Part shown: positions 25,101 to 35,141 of the stretch, one piece after another | Numbering within the stretch: the stretch's first letter is position 1 | Layout of the letters: every line of letters starts with the position of its first letter | NCBI GenBank assembly: GCA_905250885.1 | Contig: CAJNOQ010000530.1 | Location: 1 to 47,805, forward strand | Source: Didymodactylos carnosus | Taxonomy: Eukaryota > Rotifera > Eurotatoria > Philodinida > Philodinidae | Direction of reading: 5' to 3' | Length of the DNA: 47,805 nt | Notes under the pieces: model-generated | Databases searched by the model: none | Told to the model about the DNA's origin: nothing | What the model saw: only the letters and a program-made list of their open reading frames with translations | Translations under genes and position numbers: made by a program

Positions 25101-28100
25101 GAAAAAGAAGTTGATTTCTAACATGCAGAGGGGGAGAACTTCAAGAAAATTCTTCATCTCTTGTTGTTTTGAAAAATTTCCGATTTTGAGTTGAGCATAG
25201 TCCGATATAGAGAAAAGCCTAGTCAGAAAAATAATATCACTTTCATCAATTCACGACCTTCTCTGAAAAAAGTAATAAATATTCTTGAAATTTTTGTTCA
25301 AACACATAAAAATACTCAACTTTCATGTCTTGTAAATTTTTCTTCTTTTGTAGTGTCTTTAGAAAAATTTTCTTATACATACTCCGATAGGGAAAGGTGT
25401 CCTCTTCTTAATGAGACATCTCCTAAAAGCTTTCAGTAGCTTTTAGATTCAAGCATCGCCTCAAATGCCCTGAAAAAACTCAGGTGAACACATGTCTTAC
25501 AAGATCTTATGATAACATCTTGAAAGATGTTTTAAAATCTTGTGACATCTTATAATACGATCTTACAAGATACAAGAACATATATGCAACCTTGTTATAT
25601 ATTCTATGATCATGGGTTGTCTGAATTCTCTCTCTATGGTAAAATATATCAATAAATGGAAAAACAGGAGGAAGAGGAATGATGGCAAAAAGCCGTCATA
25701 TCAAATTGGATATTCAGATGAATTTCTTAGAAGATTTTATGAATTCTTGTATGATCTCTAGTAGCAAATCTTTTTCTCTTTCATTCTGTGCACTACACTG
25801 TCTATGATACGCGAAGAAAGCAAATGCAACATCACGTCTATCACATATAGAAATATGGTACGAAAATGATGAGCACTTAAGATGTTTAAAATAATGCTGC
25901 TTCTAATTGGTGTGCATTGTACTTCTGCAAAAACCTCGTCCGCTCCGATCAAAAATTTTATTATCGTTACACAGAATAATTTTTTGTTTCCATTTCTGAC
26001 TTTTTTACTCGACTATAGAATCTTATTAAAATCAAAAGTCTTTAAAAGAGAAAGTCAATAACAAAAAACATTTTTGAGATCTGCTATATCGTTTTAGATA
26101 TCTGTGGTAAAATTTTCTGCTCACTTGAATAAAACTTGAAGAAGATTATAGTGCAGTCAGTTTAAAGATTGAATTTTTAGACCACTACACCTATAACTTT
26201 GTCTGACAAGTCTGGGAAAGATGTCACGCCGACCGATTGAACGTTTTTTTTTATTATAAAACCGATAGATAAAGTGGATAATTGTAAAATAACGTCTCAC
26301 TGGATTTCTGTCCATGTGAGTTGGTTCTAGAGAAAACGAATGTTTTTATTATTTATTAGCGAGCGAATAACAAAAACGTTTCTCTAAAAAAGACAAAAAC
26401 CCAGTGAGACATTTTTTTACAATTATCGACTTTATCTATCGATTTTATGCGGAAGAAAAAACATTCGATTAGTTGGCGTAGCTACTTTATGAGCTAGAAA
26501 AGTTAATTTTCTTTTTCAAAATTCTATTACTGGTATAAATTTGAACTTAATCGGACGTTTGCCAACAAGATGAAAAACGAGGGAAAAAAATATTCTTAAT
26601 CGATCGATTGGCTACAAGAATTTCACAAAAAATCGAATACAAACTTGATATCATCAATCATTTTCAGACCCATTCGTACACAATTTGAAGCATGATTTGG
26701 TCTAGATATTGGCAAACCACTCACACAGTAATAGCAATCACCAAGAATTTTTATACGCATACAATCACATTCCTAAAAATGAGAGAGAAAAAATAATTTA
26801 TTATCGATCGATATTTCGATGGGATAATAAACGAAAGTTCCCTAATACAAATAGTCAACTTCTTTCTATTGAAAAAATATTTTTTTAGCAAAAATTTTAA
26901 ATCATAATTTTTCCAAAAAGAAAAAAAAATAAATCAATAAAATCAATGAATTTACCTGTGCAAGTTGATCAAATTTTCCAAAAAGTTTATTTAAAATTTG
27001 TACAAGTTCTGGTGGTGAAAATTTTTCTGATAATGGTGTAAAATTCACGATGTCTGCATACAAAATGCTAAATAGAAATAAGTAGTAGTAAAAAAAACAA
27101 CAACAGAATTTCAACTGATTATATTAGAGTCAATGATTTTTAATCGAATGTAAAATTTTACCTAACATTTTCATGTTTTTTAATATATAAATCGTGGAAT
27201 GTTGCTTTTCTAATATTTATTTTTTTTGTTATTGCATTCGATTTTTCATTATAATTTGATTGAAAATGATATTTAGCTGTTTCTTTCACTTTTCTTAACA
27301 TTTCTTGTTTCATATTAATTGCTATACAAACATAAATTAAATCATTTTATATAATAAAAAATATTAGAATATAAATTAGTACACAAACCTATATGTGCTG
27401 GTATTACACTTAATATTAATCGTTCTTGTTGTTCTTTTTCACGTTCTAATTTTAAACGTGCTTCAATACAACGCATAGTATTTTGATATGTTTTATTTTG
27501 ATGAACATCCGTTAAATAACGATGACAAAAACCAAAAAAATTACTAGCAATAAAAAATAATGATAAACAAACAACCTAAAATTAAAATATATTAATTATT
27601 ATTAATAATAATAATAATAAATATATTATTTAACAAACCTCTAATTTAAACTGCATTGTATATGGTGTTTTTGTATAATGTGTACCAATAACTACACCAA
27701 TATGAATTAAAGATGTTAATAATGCTGTTAAAACTGTCCAAGATCGTCGAATAGGCAATGTTGTATGAATTGATACAATTGAAAATGTTACTAATGCCAT
27801 TAGACGAATAAGAGATGTATATCGATGTAATATAATGGGTATAATAGAGAAAAGAGTTAATAGTATCCAAATAGATATACAAAATAATTGTGAATGAGAT
27901 TGAAAAAATTTTTCACGTTGTAATAATAAAACAAATATAATTGATATTAAAGATATAGAAGAAAATAGAACAAGTTCAAGAATAAGTTGTGATACATTCT
28001 AAATAAAAAAAGAAAAAAAAAAAAAAATTATTTTTCCGGTTTTTTTCATATCATACTAACCCATTAGAAAAAGAGTGTCTTTATTATTATTATTATTTTT

Positions 28101-30146
28101 TTTTTTTGACACTAGACATAGACATAAATATTAAATTGAATTAATTAATCTAACAAAAATTGTTCACTTACTTTTTCTGTTAATAATGAGAATATCAAAT
28201 AAATGATACCCTGGACAGCTGTTAATAGTAATGCAAATAAAACTAAACCATGTTTAATTCTTACTAGATAGAGACCAAAATAATGTTTATTATCCATATT
28301 AGCTATAATATGAAAAAGAAATAGAGTTAGAAATATAATATTTATATATTTTAGAAGAAAATAATGTTTACAATAGTTTGAAAATTTTCTAATTTTGATT
28401 ATTAATTTAATTATATATTTCTAATCCAAGGAAAAGGATCAATATGTTTCTTTTTAAAAAAAAAAAACTTTGTTCACATAATATCATTAAAAAAACAAAA
28501 AAAAACAATAGAAGTCGCTTATATAAATATGACCTCTCATTTTGTCTTGTGAGATTAATTAACAGACTGACATGTTGAACGAATGTAAATAGCTATGATA
28601 ATCCACTTTAATTTTTCTCAATAAACGTTAGAGTGTCCTTGATACAAAAATATTGACACATTCTATGATCGAGTTCAGAAGAAGAAAAAAAAAAAACCTA
28701 TGTCTGTTTTTTTTTTTGTTTTGCTTGACACATTATTAAACGTTTATATTCATTTAATTTCTTTTCAATATTTTCTACTAGATTTATGTTTACATCGATC
28801 TACATGACTTAATTTTAAAAATCTTACACTAATATTTTATCATTTGATTAACAACAAAACACAAATTACCACGCTGTCATAGATTTTTTTTTTCTTTGTT
28901 TTATTTTTTTTTTTTTTGCTTACCTAAATTAACTTGTCAACAAATTAGAACTATCCATCCCTACAAAACAAATTAATCTATATGAATAGTCTACAGTATT
29001 TATATTGAATCAATTAAATATGTTGTTATTTTTTATTATTCAATTTCATTTATCATAATATTTCTCTTTTTACGTGATAATGATATAAACATGACTATCG
29101 GCTAATATCTTTTATTAAAAACACGTCGAAAGACGATCATCTCTTTTCAAATTTTGTCAACGAAAATAAAAAAAAAACAGAAAGAAAAGAGAGTCTCCAT
29201 TGTCTTTTATCATCATGGAGTGTATCAATGAAACATGTCTTTATCTAAATTTATATTGTGAATAATTGTTGAATAGAATAATATGCCTTGAAGCGCTCAA
29301 GCAAAAATAGAAAAAAACTTCTTTTTTTTTTCTTCTTCTTTACATGAAAATTCCATTTATCAATTCAGTTTGACGCTTCTTTTCTTTTCTCTTTTGTACA
29401 ACAGTTGTTTGTGCACTAATTTATAAGATTTTAATGTGATAATTACTCCAGACAATTGGATTATATCAGAATGTAGATTATATTTGTCACTCTGATCTCT
29501 TGTCGCGAAAAATAGTTAATTTATCAGATCATTTGATAACAAACATGTTTTGTGTTGACAAATGAATGAATCTTTATGAGAAACATACGTATTTATACTG
29601 ATGAATAAATAAAAATAAATAAATTTATCTTTATAGAACATGTAAAAATTGTATTTTTAAAATTAACCATTTATTTCTAAGAAATAACGTATACAATCGC
29701 CTTTTTTTGTCATTAAAAGTCGAAGATTCACAGTTCTAATACAAAAAAAAGAAATGAGAATTGAATGTACGAAAATTTAGAATAAAAGTGTCTATATCCG
29801 AGAAGTGAAAATAAATCTTGAATGATTTATATACGTTTCATCATCATCAAAGTATAAATCTATGTAACATTATTGAAATAAGAACAAGATTTTTTTCAAC
29901 TATATTTCGAACTATATTCAAGATTATTCGAGAAATAATTTAAATCTAAAACTGTTAATCTAATTATAAGCGAAAAATCATACATTATATATTTGAATAA
30001 AATTATGAATTACCTTTTTGTCCTGTTTCTTGGCCACCATTCCAAGTGTTAATCTGTCGTTTATGATAGTCTAGATCATTATTATTTACTTGTTTTCCGC
30101 TAATATCACCAAATTTTAAATGAATTAAACTTAACGTTTTTTTCAT
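19142..30146 (-). CDS. Membrane adenylyl cyclase, ADCY2/4/7 type (isoform with proximal first exon)
   Basis: Makes cAMP from ATP under G-protein control at the plasma membrane. Exons: 30146-30014, 28302-28172, 27998-27639, 27575-27389, 27321-27162, 27067-26956, 26772-26645, 24282-24227, 24168-24066, 24001-23837, 23768-23598, 23532-23323, 23272-23188, 23129-22914, 22769-22446, 22158-22003, 21937-21791, 21735-21634, 21573-21459, 21402-21278, 19306-19142. They total 3351 nt, 1116 aa, all phases agreeing. Order: short N terminus, first hydrophobic set (about 60-235), C1 cyclase domain (about 270-560), second hydrophobic set (about 615-847), C2 domain (about 900-1100). C1 has both metal aspartates, D329 (ILYADIV) and D373 (KILGDCYY). 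C2 has K962 (EKIKTIG), D1040 (QYDIWGNT), N1047 and R1051 (NVASRMD), and K1087 (VKGKG). The C2 motifs YHESYDNV and FKEFY place it nearest vertebrate ADCY2/4/7. N-glycosylation sequons lie in the loop between the later spans. All catalytic residues are present, so it should be active. Confidence 0.95.
19891..19916. repeat. Perfect 26-bp palindrome
   Basis: CACTTGCGGCACA is followed directly by its exact reverse complement. It lies in a GC-richer patch (about 19740-19960) with many TGCG and GCAAT motifs, within cyclase intron 20. It may be the core of an unrecognised element. Confidence 0.8.
20074..20856. mobile_element. CAAGATCTTGG-rich repeat, copy A, in cyclase intron 20
   Basis: The ends are inverted: CTTCTTGTACCCAAGATCT on the left, and CTTCTTGTAAGCAGGATCT when the right end is read inward. 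Much of the body matches a second copy (31656-32195) lying in the opposite orientation. Multiple CAAGATCTTGG-like palindromic words sit near both ends. No transposase is found. This copy is interrupted by the hAT-like element at 20214-20508. Confidence 0.75.
20214..20508. mobile_element. hAT-like MITE nested in repeat copy A
   Basis: A 295-bp insertion with terminal inverted repeats CAAGGGGAAAACAGCTGA and CAAGAGAGAAACAGCTGA, 15 of 18 matching. The flanking 8-bp repeats are AAATTATC (20206-20213) and AGATTATC (20509-20516), 7 of 8. Repeat copy B at 31.9 kb lacks this insert and reads straight through a single AAATTATC, so it preserves the empty site. The ends and the 8-bp duplication point to the hAT superfamily. 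No transposase frame is present. Confidence 0.75.
22232..22282. repeat. Short tandem duplication in cyclase intron 15
   Basis: Two adjacent units of about 26 bp, each GGACAT, four variable bases, then GATAATCGTCAT. Confidence 0.7.
24301..24745. repeat. Diverged dispersed repeat, copy 1, in cyclase intron 7
   Basis: Shares several collinear blocks with 44160-44600, for example GGCAGAGCCGGATTTTTG against GACAGAGCCCGATTTTTG, and TTCTGTCAAT...CTAGC...CTACAAATCAAAA in both. Within each copy the two cited blocks are partly reverse complementary, so the family folds back on itself. No coding capacity is seen. Confidence 0.5.
24746..26225. other. Rest of cyclase intron 7, no gene found
   Basis: AT-rich intron sequence. 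A small patch near 25490-25580 has inverted CAAGATCTT-like words resembling the repeat family at 20074 and 31656. Nothing else can be supported. Confidence 0.4.
26228..26484. mobile_element. Fold-back element in cyclase intron 7
   Basis: Arms of about 80 bp (26228-26308 and 26408-26484) are reverse complements with scattered differences. Cores are CGATAGATAAAGT, GATAATTGTAAAA and GTCTCACTGG. The loop is about 100 bp. No open frame or clear target-site duplication is visible. Confidence 0.7.
28303..30013. other. Cyclase intron 1 (short isoform), no gene found
   Basis: 1.7 kb of very AT-rich sequence with many A and T runs between the proximal first exon and the first membrane-span exon. No repeat family or open frame of note. 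Confidence 0.5.
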
Positions 30147-30315
30147 TATTATTTGAATTTAGCACAAAAAGAAGTATAGATTAACATTTCTGATGAAAAT
30201 GACAGAAGAAAAAAGGAAAAGAAATAATGGTATTTCAACACTCAATTAGTTGTGCATATTGTCAAAGATTAATATGTTCCTTTCTAAACTCATCATCTGC
30301 ACTTGAGATGAGATA

Positions 30316-30370
30316 GAAGAAGATGATGATGTTGATGATGATAATGATGATGATGATGACGATGATGATA
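30316..30370. repeat. (GAT)n trinucleotide repeat
   Basis: An interrupted GAT/GATGAT tract about 170 bp upstream of the proximal cyclase ATG. It may lie in the promoter or 5' UTR of the short isoform. Confidence 0.8.
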
Positions 30371-31655
30371 GATGGAAAAGAAGAAGAAAAAAAACACAAA
30401 CGAACAAATGAAATGGTTTGCAGTTAGAGAATAAAAGCGAGATTTTAAATAAAAATTCAATTTAAAGATATTTATAGAAGAGATAATAGAGACAATAATT
30501 TTCAGGTTTATGAACAATATTTAAAACATATACACTCTTTTATGTTTTTTGCCAGAAGAAACGAAAATAAAATAAAACAAAATAAAATCACGCAATTCAT
30601 TCAATCTTTCAACAACCAAAATGCAAATGTCTTTGCGTTCTTTATTAGAAGAAAATGATGTCAAGAAAAAAATGAAGAGAAAGAAAAAAAAAAGAAGAAA
30701 GTAACTAATAATTGTTGAGCAAAAGAAGAAAAGAAAACGAAAGGTTCCATTCTGAAAATATCTTTTTGTTTCAAAGAGAAAAATATCGAACAACAACATC
30801 TATTATTACAATTAATAATTTAAAATTTTCCTTATCTTATTTTTTATTATTATTATTTTTTGTTTTAAAGACATAGAAAGAAAAAGAGAGTGAACAATTT
30901 TCTGCAATCGAATTGATAATCTTATTATTATGTGATTTATCCTCAGAGGATAACGATGGATATTCAAATAGTTTATTTCCGCCGCCATCACTAATCATAT
31001 GAACGCAATGAAATGAAAACAATTGCTTTGTTTCCTATTGTTATTCTTAAATCATAGTCGACTACTCAATTTTACTAAGTGAATACGTAAAAATGAGAAA
31101 TTACATTTATTCTAAACATGTCGTATACATCGTGATCAACAAAAAGCAATGTAGAATAATTTTATATGTAAACATCAATCGAAAAAAATACTAAACGAAT
31201 TGTAACGTCTTACATCTCTCACTTAATCAAATAAATTCTTAAAAATTCATTCAATCAGATGAATGGAATGATTTCTTAATAATCTTTATTTACCTTTCTT
31301 TATAGGGAAAAAATTCGTATAATAAATAAACAACAGAACTATATAGGAAGAAATGAAATCGATTTGTGAATAATAAATTTAGAGAACTTATCGAATAAGA
31401 ATCGAGTACCACAGCAAAACATTTTTTCATAAAAGATATGAGATAAATCAAATTTAAATTTTCGAATGAATCCTAGGCAACTCTTTCGGGTACAATTCTA
31501 TATAGTGTCTATTATCTTCAGTCGTTTCTTCTGTTTATGAAACAAAATATAATAAATGAGATCATTCATATAAGGCGCTCTTCATATAAATCCACTTTTT
31601 AGATTCGAAAGAAAAAAGAAGTAACTCTTTGCTTCTAGAATACACTCTAGTGGAA

Positions 31656-32195
31656 CTTCTTGACTCAAGATCTTGGTAAGAAAACATAAGAAATTAACGA
31701 AATTTCAAGAAGTCAAGATCCTGAACTGCTTGAAATTTCTTGACTTCTTGTACCAAGTTCTTGAGTGATTGAATCTTGTACGCAAGATCTCGGAAATTTC
31801 TGAAATCATCGTTTTATTTTACATTCTTGTGTAAATATAAGTGCGAATATTTTCACACTTAGAATAACTACGAATTTTTTTCTTACTTAAACATAGTTGT
31901 TTAAGGAAGAATGCATGATTATATGTGGTCGTACACCTGATGGTTATGGCTATCATAAATGAAACCAAAATGTAAAGGAAATTTTTAACTAAAGTGTGAT
32001 AATTTACACAAGAGTGTGAAACAAAACGATGATTCAAGAATTTCCAAGATCTTGGGTATAAGATCCAATCATATTATCGTGAGTATATTCGCTCAAGATT
32101 TCGAGCGAAAGATTCAAGAATTCGAGATGGTGACTTCTTGGTGTTTTTCCAAAATCGTGTGACATTTCTTAATCCAAAATCTTGCGTACAAGACG
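31656..32195. mobile_element. CAAGATCTTGG-rich repeat, copy B, opposite orientation to copy A
   Basis: The reverse complement matches copy A (20074-20856) over most of its length, including the blocks around ACATTTTGGTTTCATTTATG and GAAATTTCCGAGATCTTG. Ends are inverted (CTTCTTGACTCAAGATCTTGG against CGTCTTGTACGCAAGATTTTGG). It lacks the hAT insertion of copy A. Confidence 0.75.
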
Positions 32196-32293
32196 TTTTA
32201 CAAGGGTGAGCATTATTTTGTCGTAAGACGTTTGATATATATACTTTCTTCTGCAAATTTAGGCTACAGTGTCGCTCAAAATAATAAATTTTT

Positions 32294-32800
32294 GGATATA
32301 TGTATCAGCAATTACCAAAATTCATCTATTTTCATTCACCATTTCCAGGGCAGTCGAGCGTAAAACACTTCTGTTTGTTAAATTAGATTCATTAAATATG
32401 AACGTGTTTAATAATGCTGCATGTTTTTAAAATCCGGGGTATTTCAAAAGTCACTTTTCATTAGAAAAAATCTGAATATCTCTCTTACGTACTTGGCAAA
32501 TAAGGACAAGTACTTGCAAGTAAATTTACTTCTTGAAAAAAGGCAAGTACCGGCTTTATTACTCAGACGAAGTGCACAGTCCAAGTACTTGGCCCCAAGT
32601 ACGTTCTGTAGAGAGATATTCAGATTTTTTCTAATGAGAAGTGACTTTTGAAATAACCGGATTTTGAAAACATGCAGCATTATTAAACACGTTCATATTT
32701 AATGAATCTAATTTAACAAACAGAAGTGTTTTACGCTCGACTGCCCTGGAAATGGTGAATGAAAATAGATGAATTTTGGCAATTGCTGATACATATATCC
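32294..32800. mobile_element. Fold-back element with nearly identical 200-bp arms
   Basis: The left arm (32294-32496) and right arm (32595-32800) are reverse complements differing at only a handful of positions. The spacer of about 98 bp is rich in AAGTACTTG palindromes. It lies in the 5.4-kb intron between the distal cyclase exons and the first membrane-span exon. High arm identity suggests a recent insertion or arm homogenisation. No open frame. Confidence 0.85.
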
Positions 32801-33751
32801 ATATATACATACATATATCGAAAGCACTTCTTAGCAATAAGTCAAGTATTTCGATCAGTGACAAGTACTTGCATCAAGTACGTTCTCTAGGGTTTCTCAC
32901 AACTCTTTTTACTATCTAAAATCCTTTTATTCTCTAAGATAACAGGTATTATCTAAATGTATCATAATTCTTTCTCACAAAAGCTTCAAATTTTGTAATT
33001 TTGTTTGAAAAAATATAAAACTAAAGAATTTGTTTCATTTAGTTTTTTTTCACAGAATCTAAATTTTTAACCTAGAAAATGAATTTTATCCATATGTTTC
33101 GATTTCAAGTGAACATTTCTGATAAAATCATCACTCACTGTTAGTTTATTGCACGATTGTATCTGATGAGGTCCTGTCAGTATAAAGTATCACTACTATA
33201 CTGTTATTCTCGCAAATGTTAGCGGAAATTGATTTTACTTAGAATCATAAAATATACGGATAGTTTCTGAAACTATTCGCAAGTCAGCATTTTAAGTTAT
33301 GCTGTGGAACTAGTTTACAGAGAATTTGGCTAAAGCAAACACAGACAGCAGTAACTCATCAACAAGATTTGACATAGAAAAATTAGACAATGTTCACACA
33401 GGATTTTTCTGTGAGAAAAATATTATTTTTACAATGATTTAGCAAGTTTTCGATTTTTTTATTATATAATATAATAAATAAAGCTTACATAGAACATTTT
33501 TCTATCAAATAAAAATATATGAACCAATTTGGTTAAGAATTAGCGAAGATATTAAAATTTTTTATCAGATAGTGACGCCTGAAACACCCTAAAGAATATA
33601 ATTATGTATCCTATCGATTGTTTCTTCTTTAGAAATGCACTAAATTAAACAAGAAATCTAATTATTAACGGTTTATTAAGCTTATTGGAAATCATCTAAT
33701 CTAGATAAAAAGCCTCGATACAACAAGTTTATTTTCATCAAAACATCTTAC

Positions 33752-34377
33752 CTGATGTATGTTGAAAATCAGTTGTCCACTGTTCTAATGATAAATCATT
33801 GTTAATTGGTGATGCTATAATCAGAGTAAACAACACGAATATTATGTAACGAAGCTAATCATCTCTCGTTTTCTATATTGAATAATTAGCCATACTCATT
33901 TCTTTATTTATCTACTGTAACATTTAACGACACACACACAAAAAAAAGTAGCTATTTTTGATTTTTTGATATGTGTGTAAGTGTGCGTCCATGTTTTGAC
34001 AATACTCATAAACGCCCCAAATTTTTTTTAATGTCCTGGGAACGATACAAGATGCTTTTATTGCATGGCTATACCATGTTCTCTCTCATTTTTGTGTAAA
34101 GAGTTAGATAAGAACATCATAATATAAAAAACAATGTTTTTATGTCGTTTATTCAGTTATGAACATATTGTGCTGCCATTCAAAACGAATTTATAATTTG
34201 AATATGTTAGTCGATTAAAAACGCGTACAGAAGAAATTTTTGACAAATAAAAAAAAATAGAAATCTTTTTTATATCGCGTCGTATCAAATATAATAAATC
34301 AATGATTATTGTTTTTCCATTAAAAGAAAGACGTCGCACTGACATAAAAGTTTTTCAGTATTAGAGCTTGAGATGAA

Positions 34378-34420
<43 letters not shown>

Positions 34421-35120
34421 ATTTATTTGGTGTTTTTAGTAGTTAGCGATGAATGTAAAAGCTATAGTCAACAAGTTCCGCACAAGTTGAGAAAAACTTT
34501 TTTTATGCATACAGTAATAGAGCTAAAGAAATAAGCGATGAACGCAGACAGCTCACATAGATACAAATGTCTTGTATCATAACAAAGATCTTGTCTTGCT
34601 CTAATGAAAATGTCACACTTTGTAAATTCAATGTAATTCTGATAACATTTGTCCTAAATTTTTTGACGATATTACGTCAGAACTGTAATAAGACGATATT
34701 CTTCTGTTATATAATATTACATTTTTTTAGTAGAAAATGTCTATGCAATGTGATGGAATAGAGACTGTTGTATGATTTATTTTGTTTAGAATAAGAAAAT
34801 CTATCATAACAAAATGAGTTTAGAATAACATTATAGTATGATAAAGAAAAGAATTTTAGTTACATAGAGTGTGCTTGTCTTAGAAAACAGCCATCATTCC
34901 ATCAGACGATCATGGTGAAAATATTTACAATCGAATAAAAATTGTTTATTCAATATACAAGCTTACAAAGAATATAGAATAAAACCTTACTTCGAAGTTT
35001 TGAAGTTGAATTTGAAAATAATATCGTTGCCCCGTTCGATTGATAACGACGACGTAAAATTTTTGTCGCATTAAAAATTGATGTTAAACGACGTTTATGT
35101 TGTGATTTTGCTTCCATCAT
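33752..35120 (-). CDS. Alternative distal first exons of the adenylyl cyclase
   Basis: Two minus-strand exons, 35120-34991 and 33814-33752, joined by a GTAAGG donor and a TTATAG acceptor. They encode an N terminus starting MEAKSQHKRRLTSIFNATK and ending near EQWTTDFQHTSG. The second exon ends in phase 1, exactly like the proximal first exon at 30146-30014, and can therefore splice to 28302. The combined CDS would be 3411 nt, 1136 aa. Both N termini share an NNDL...W...G pattern, as alternative first exons often do. The start could also lie at 35141, in frame, but TTTTAG at 35126-35131 looks like an acceptor. No catalytic residue is involved; the exons would change only the cytoplasmic N terminus. 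Confidence 0.7.
34382..34414. repeat. (GA)n microsatellite
   Basis: About 15 GA dinucleotides in the intron between the two distal cyclase exons. Confidence 0.85.
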
Positions 35121-35125
35121 AAGAA

Positions 35126-35135
35126 CTAAAATAAA
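35126..35135 (-). promoter_or_regulatory. Candidate 3' splice site in the distal cyclase leader
   Basis: On the minus strand TTTATTTTAG ends five bases before the double ATG at 35120. Like the PARP2 and KATNIP leaders, this may be a 5' UTR intron end or a trans-splice acceptor. Confidence 0.35.
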
Positions 35136-35141
35136 TGACAT

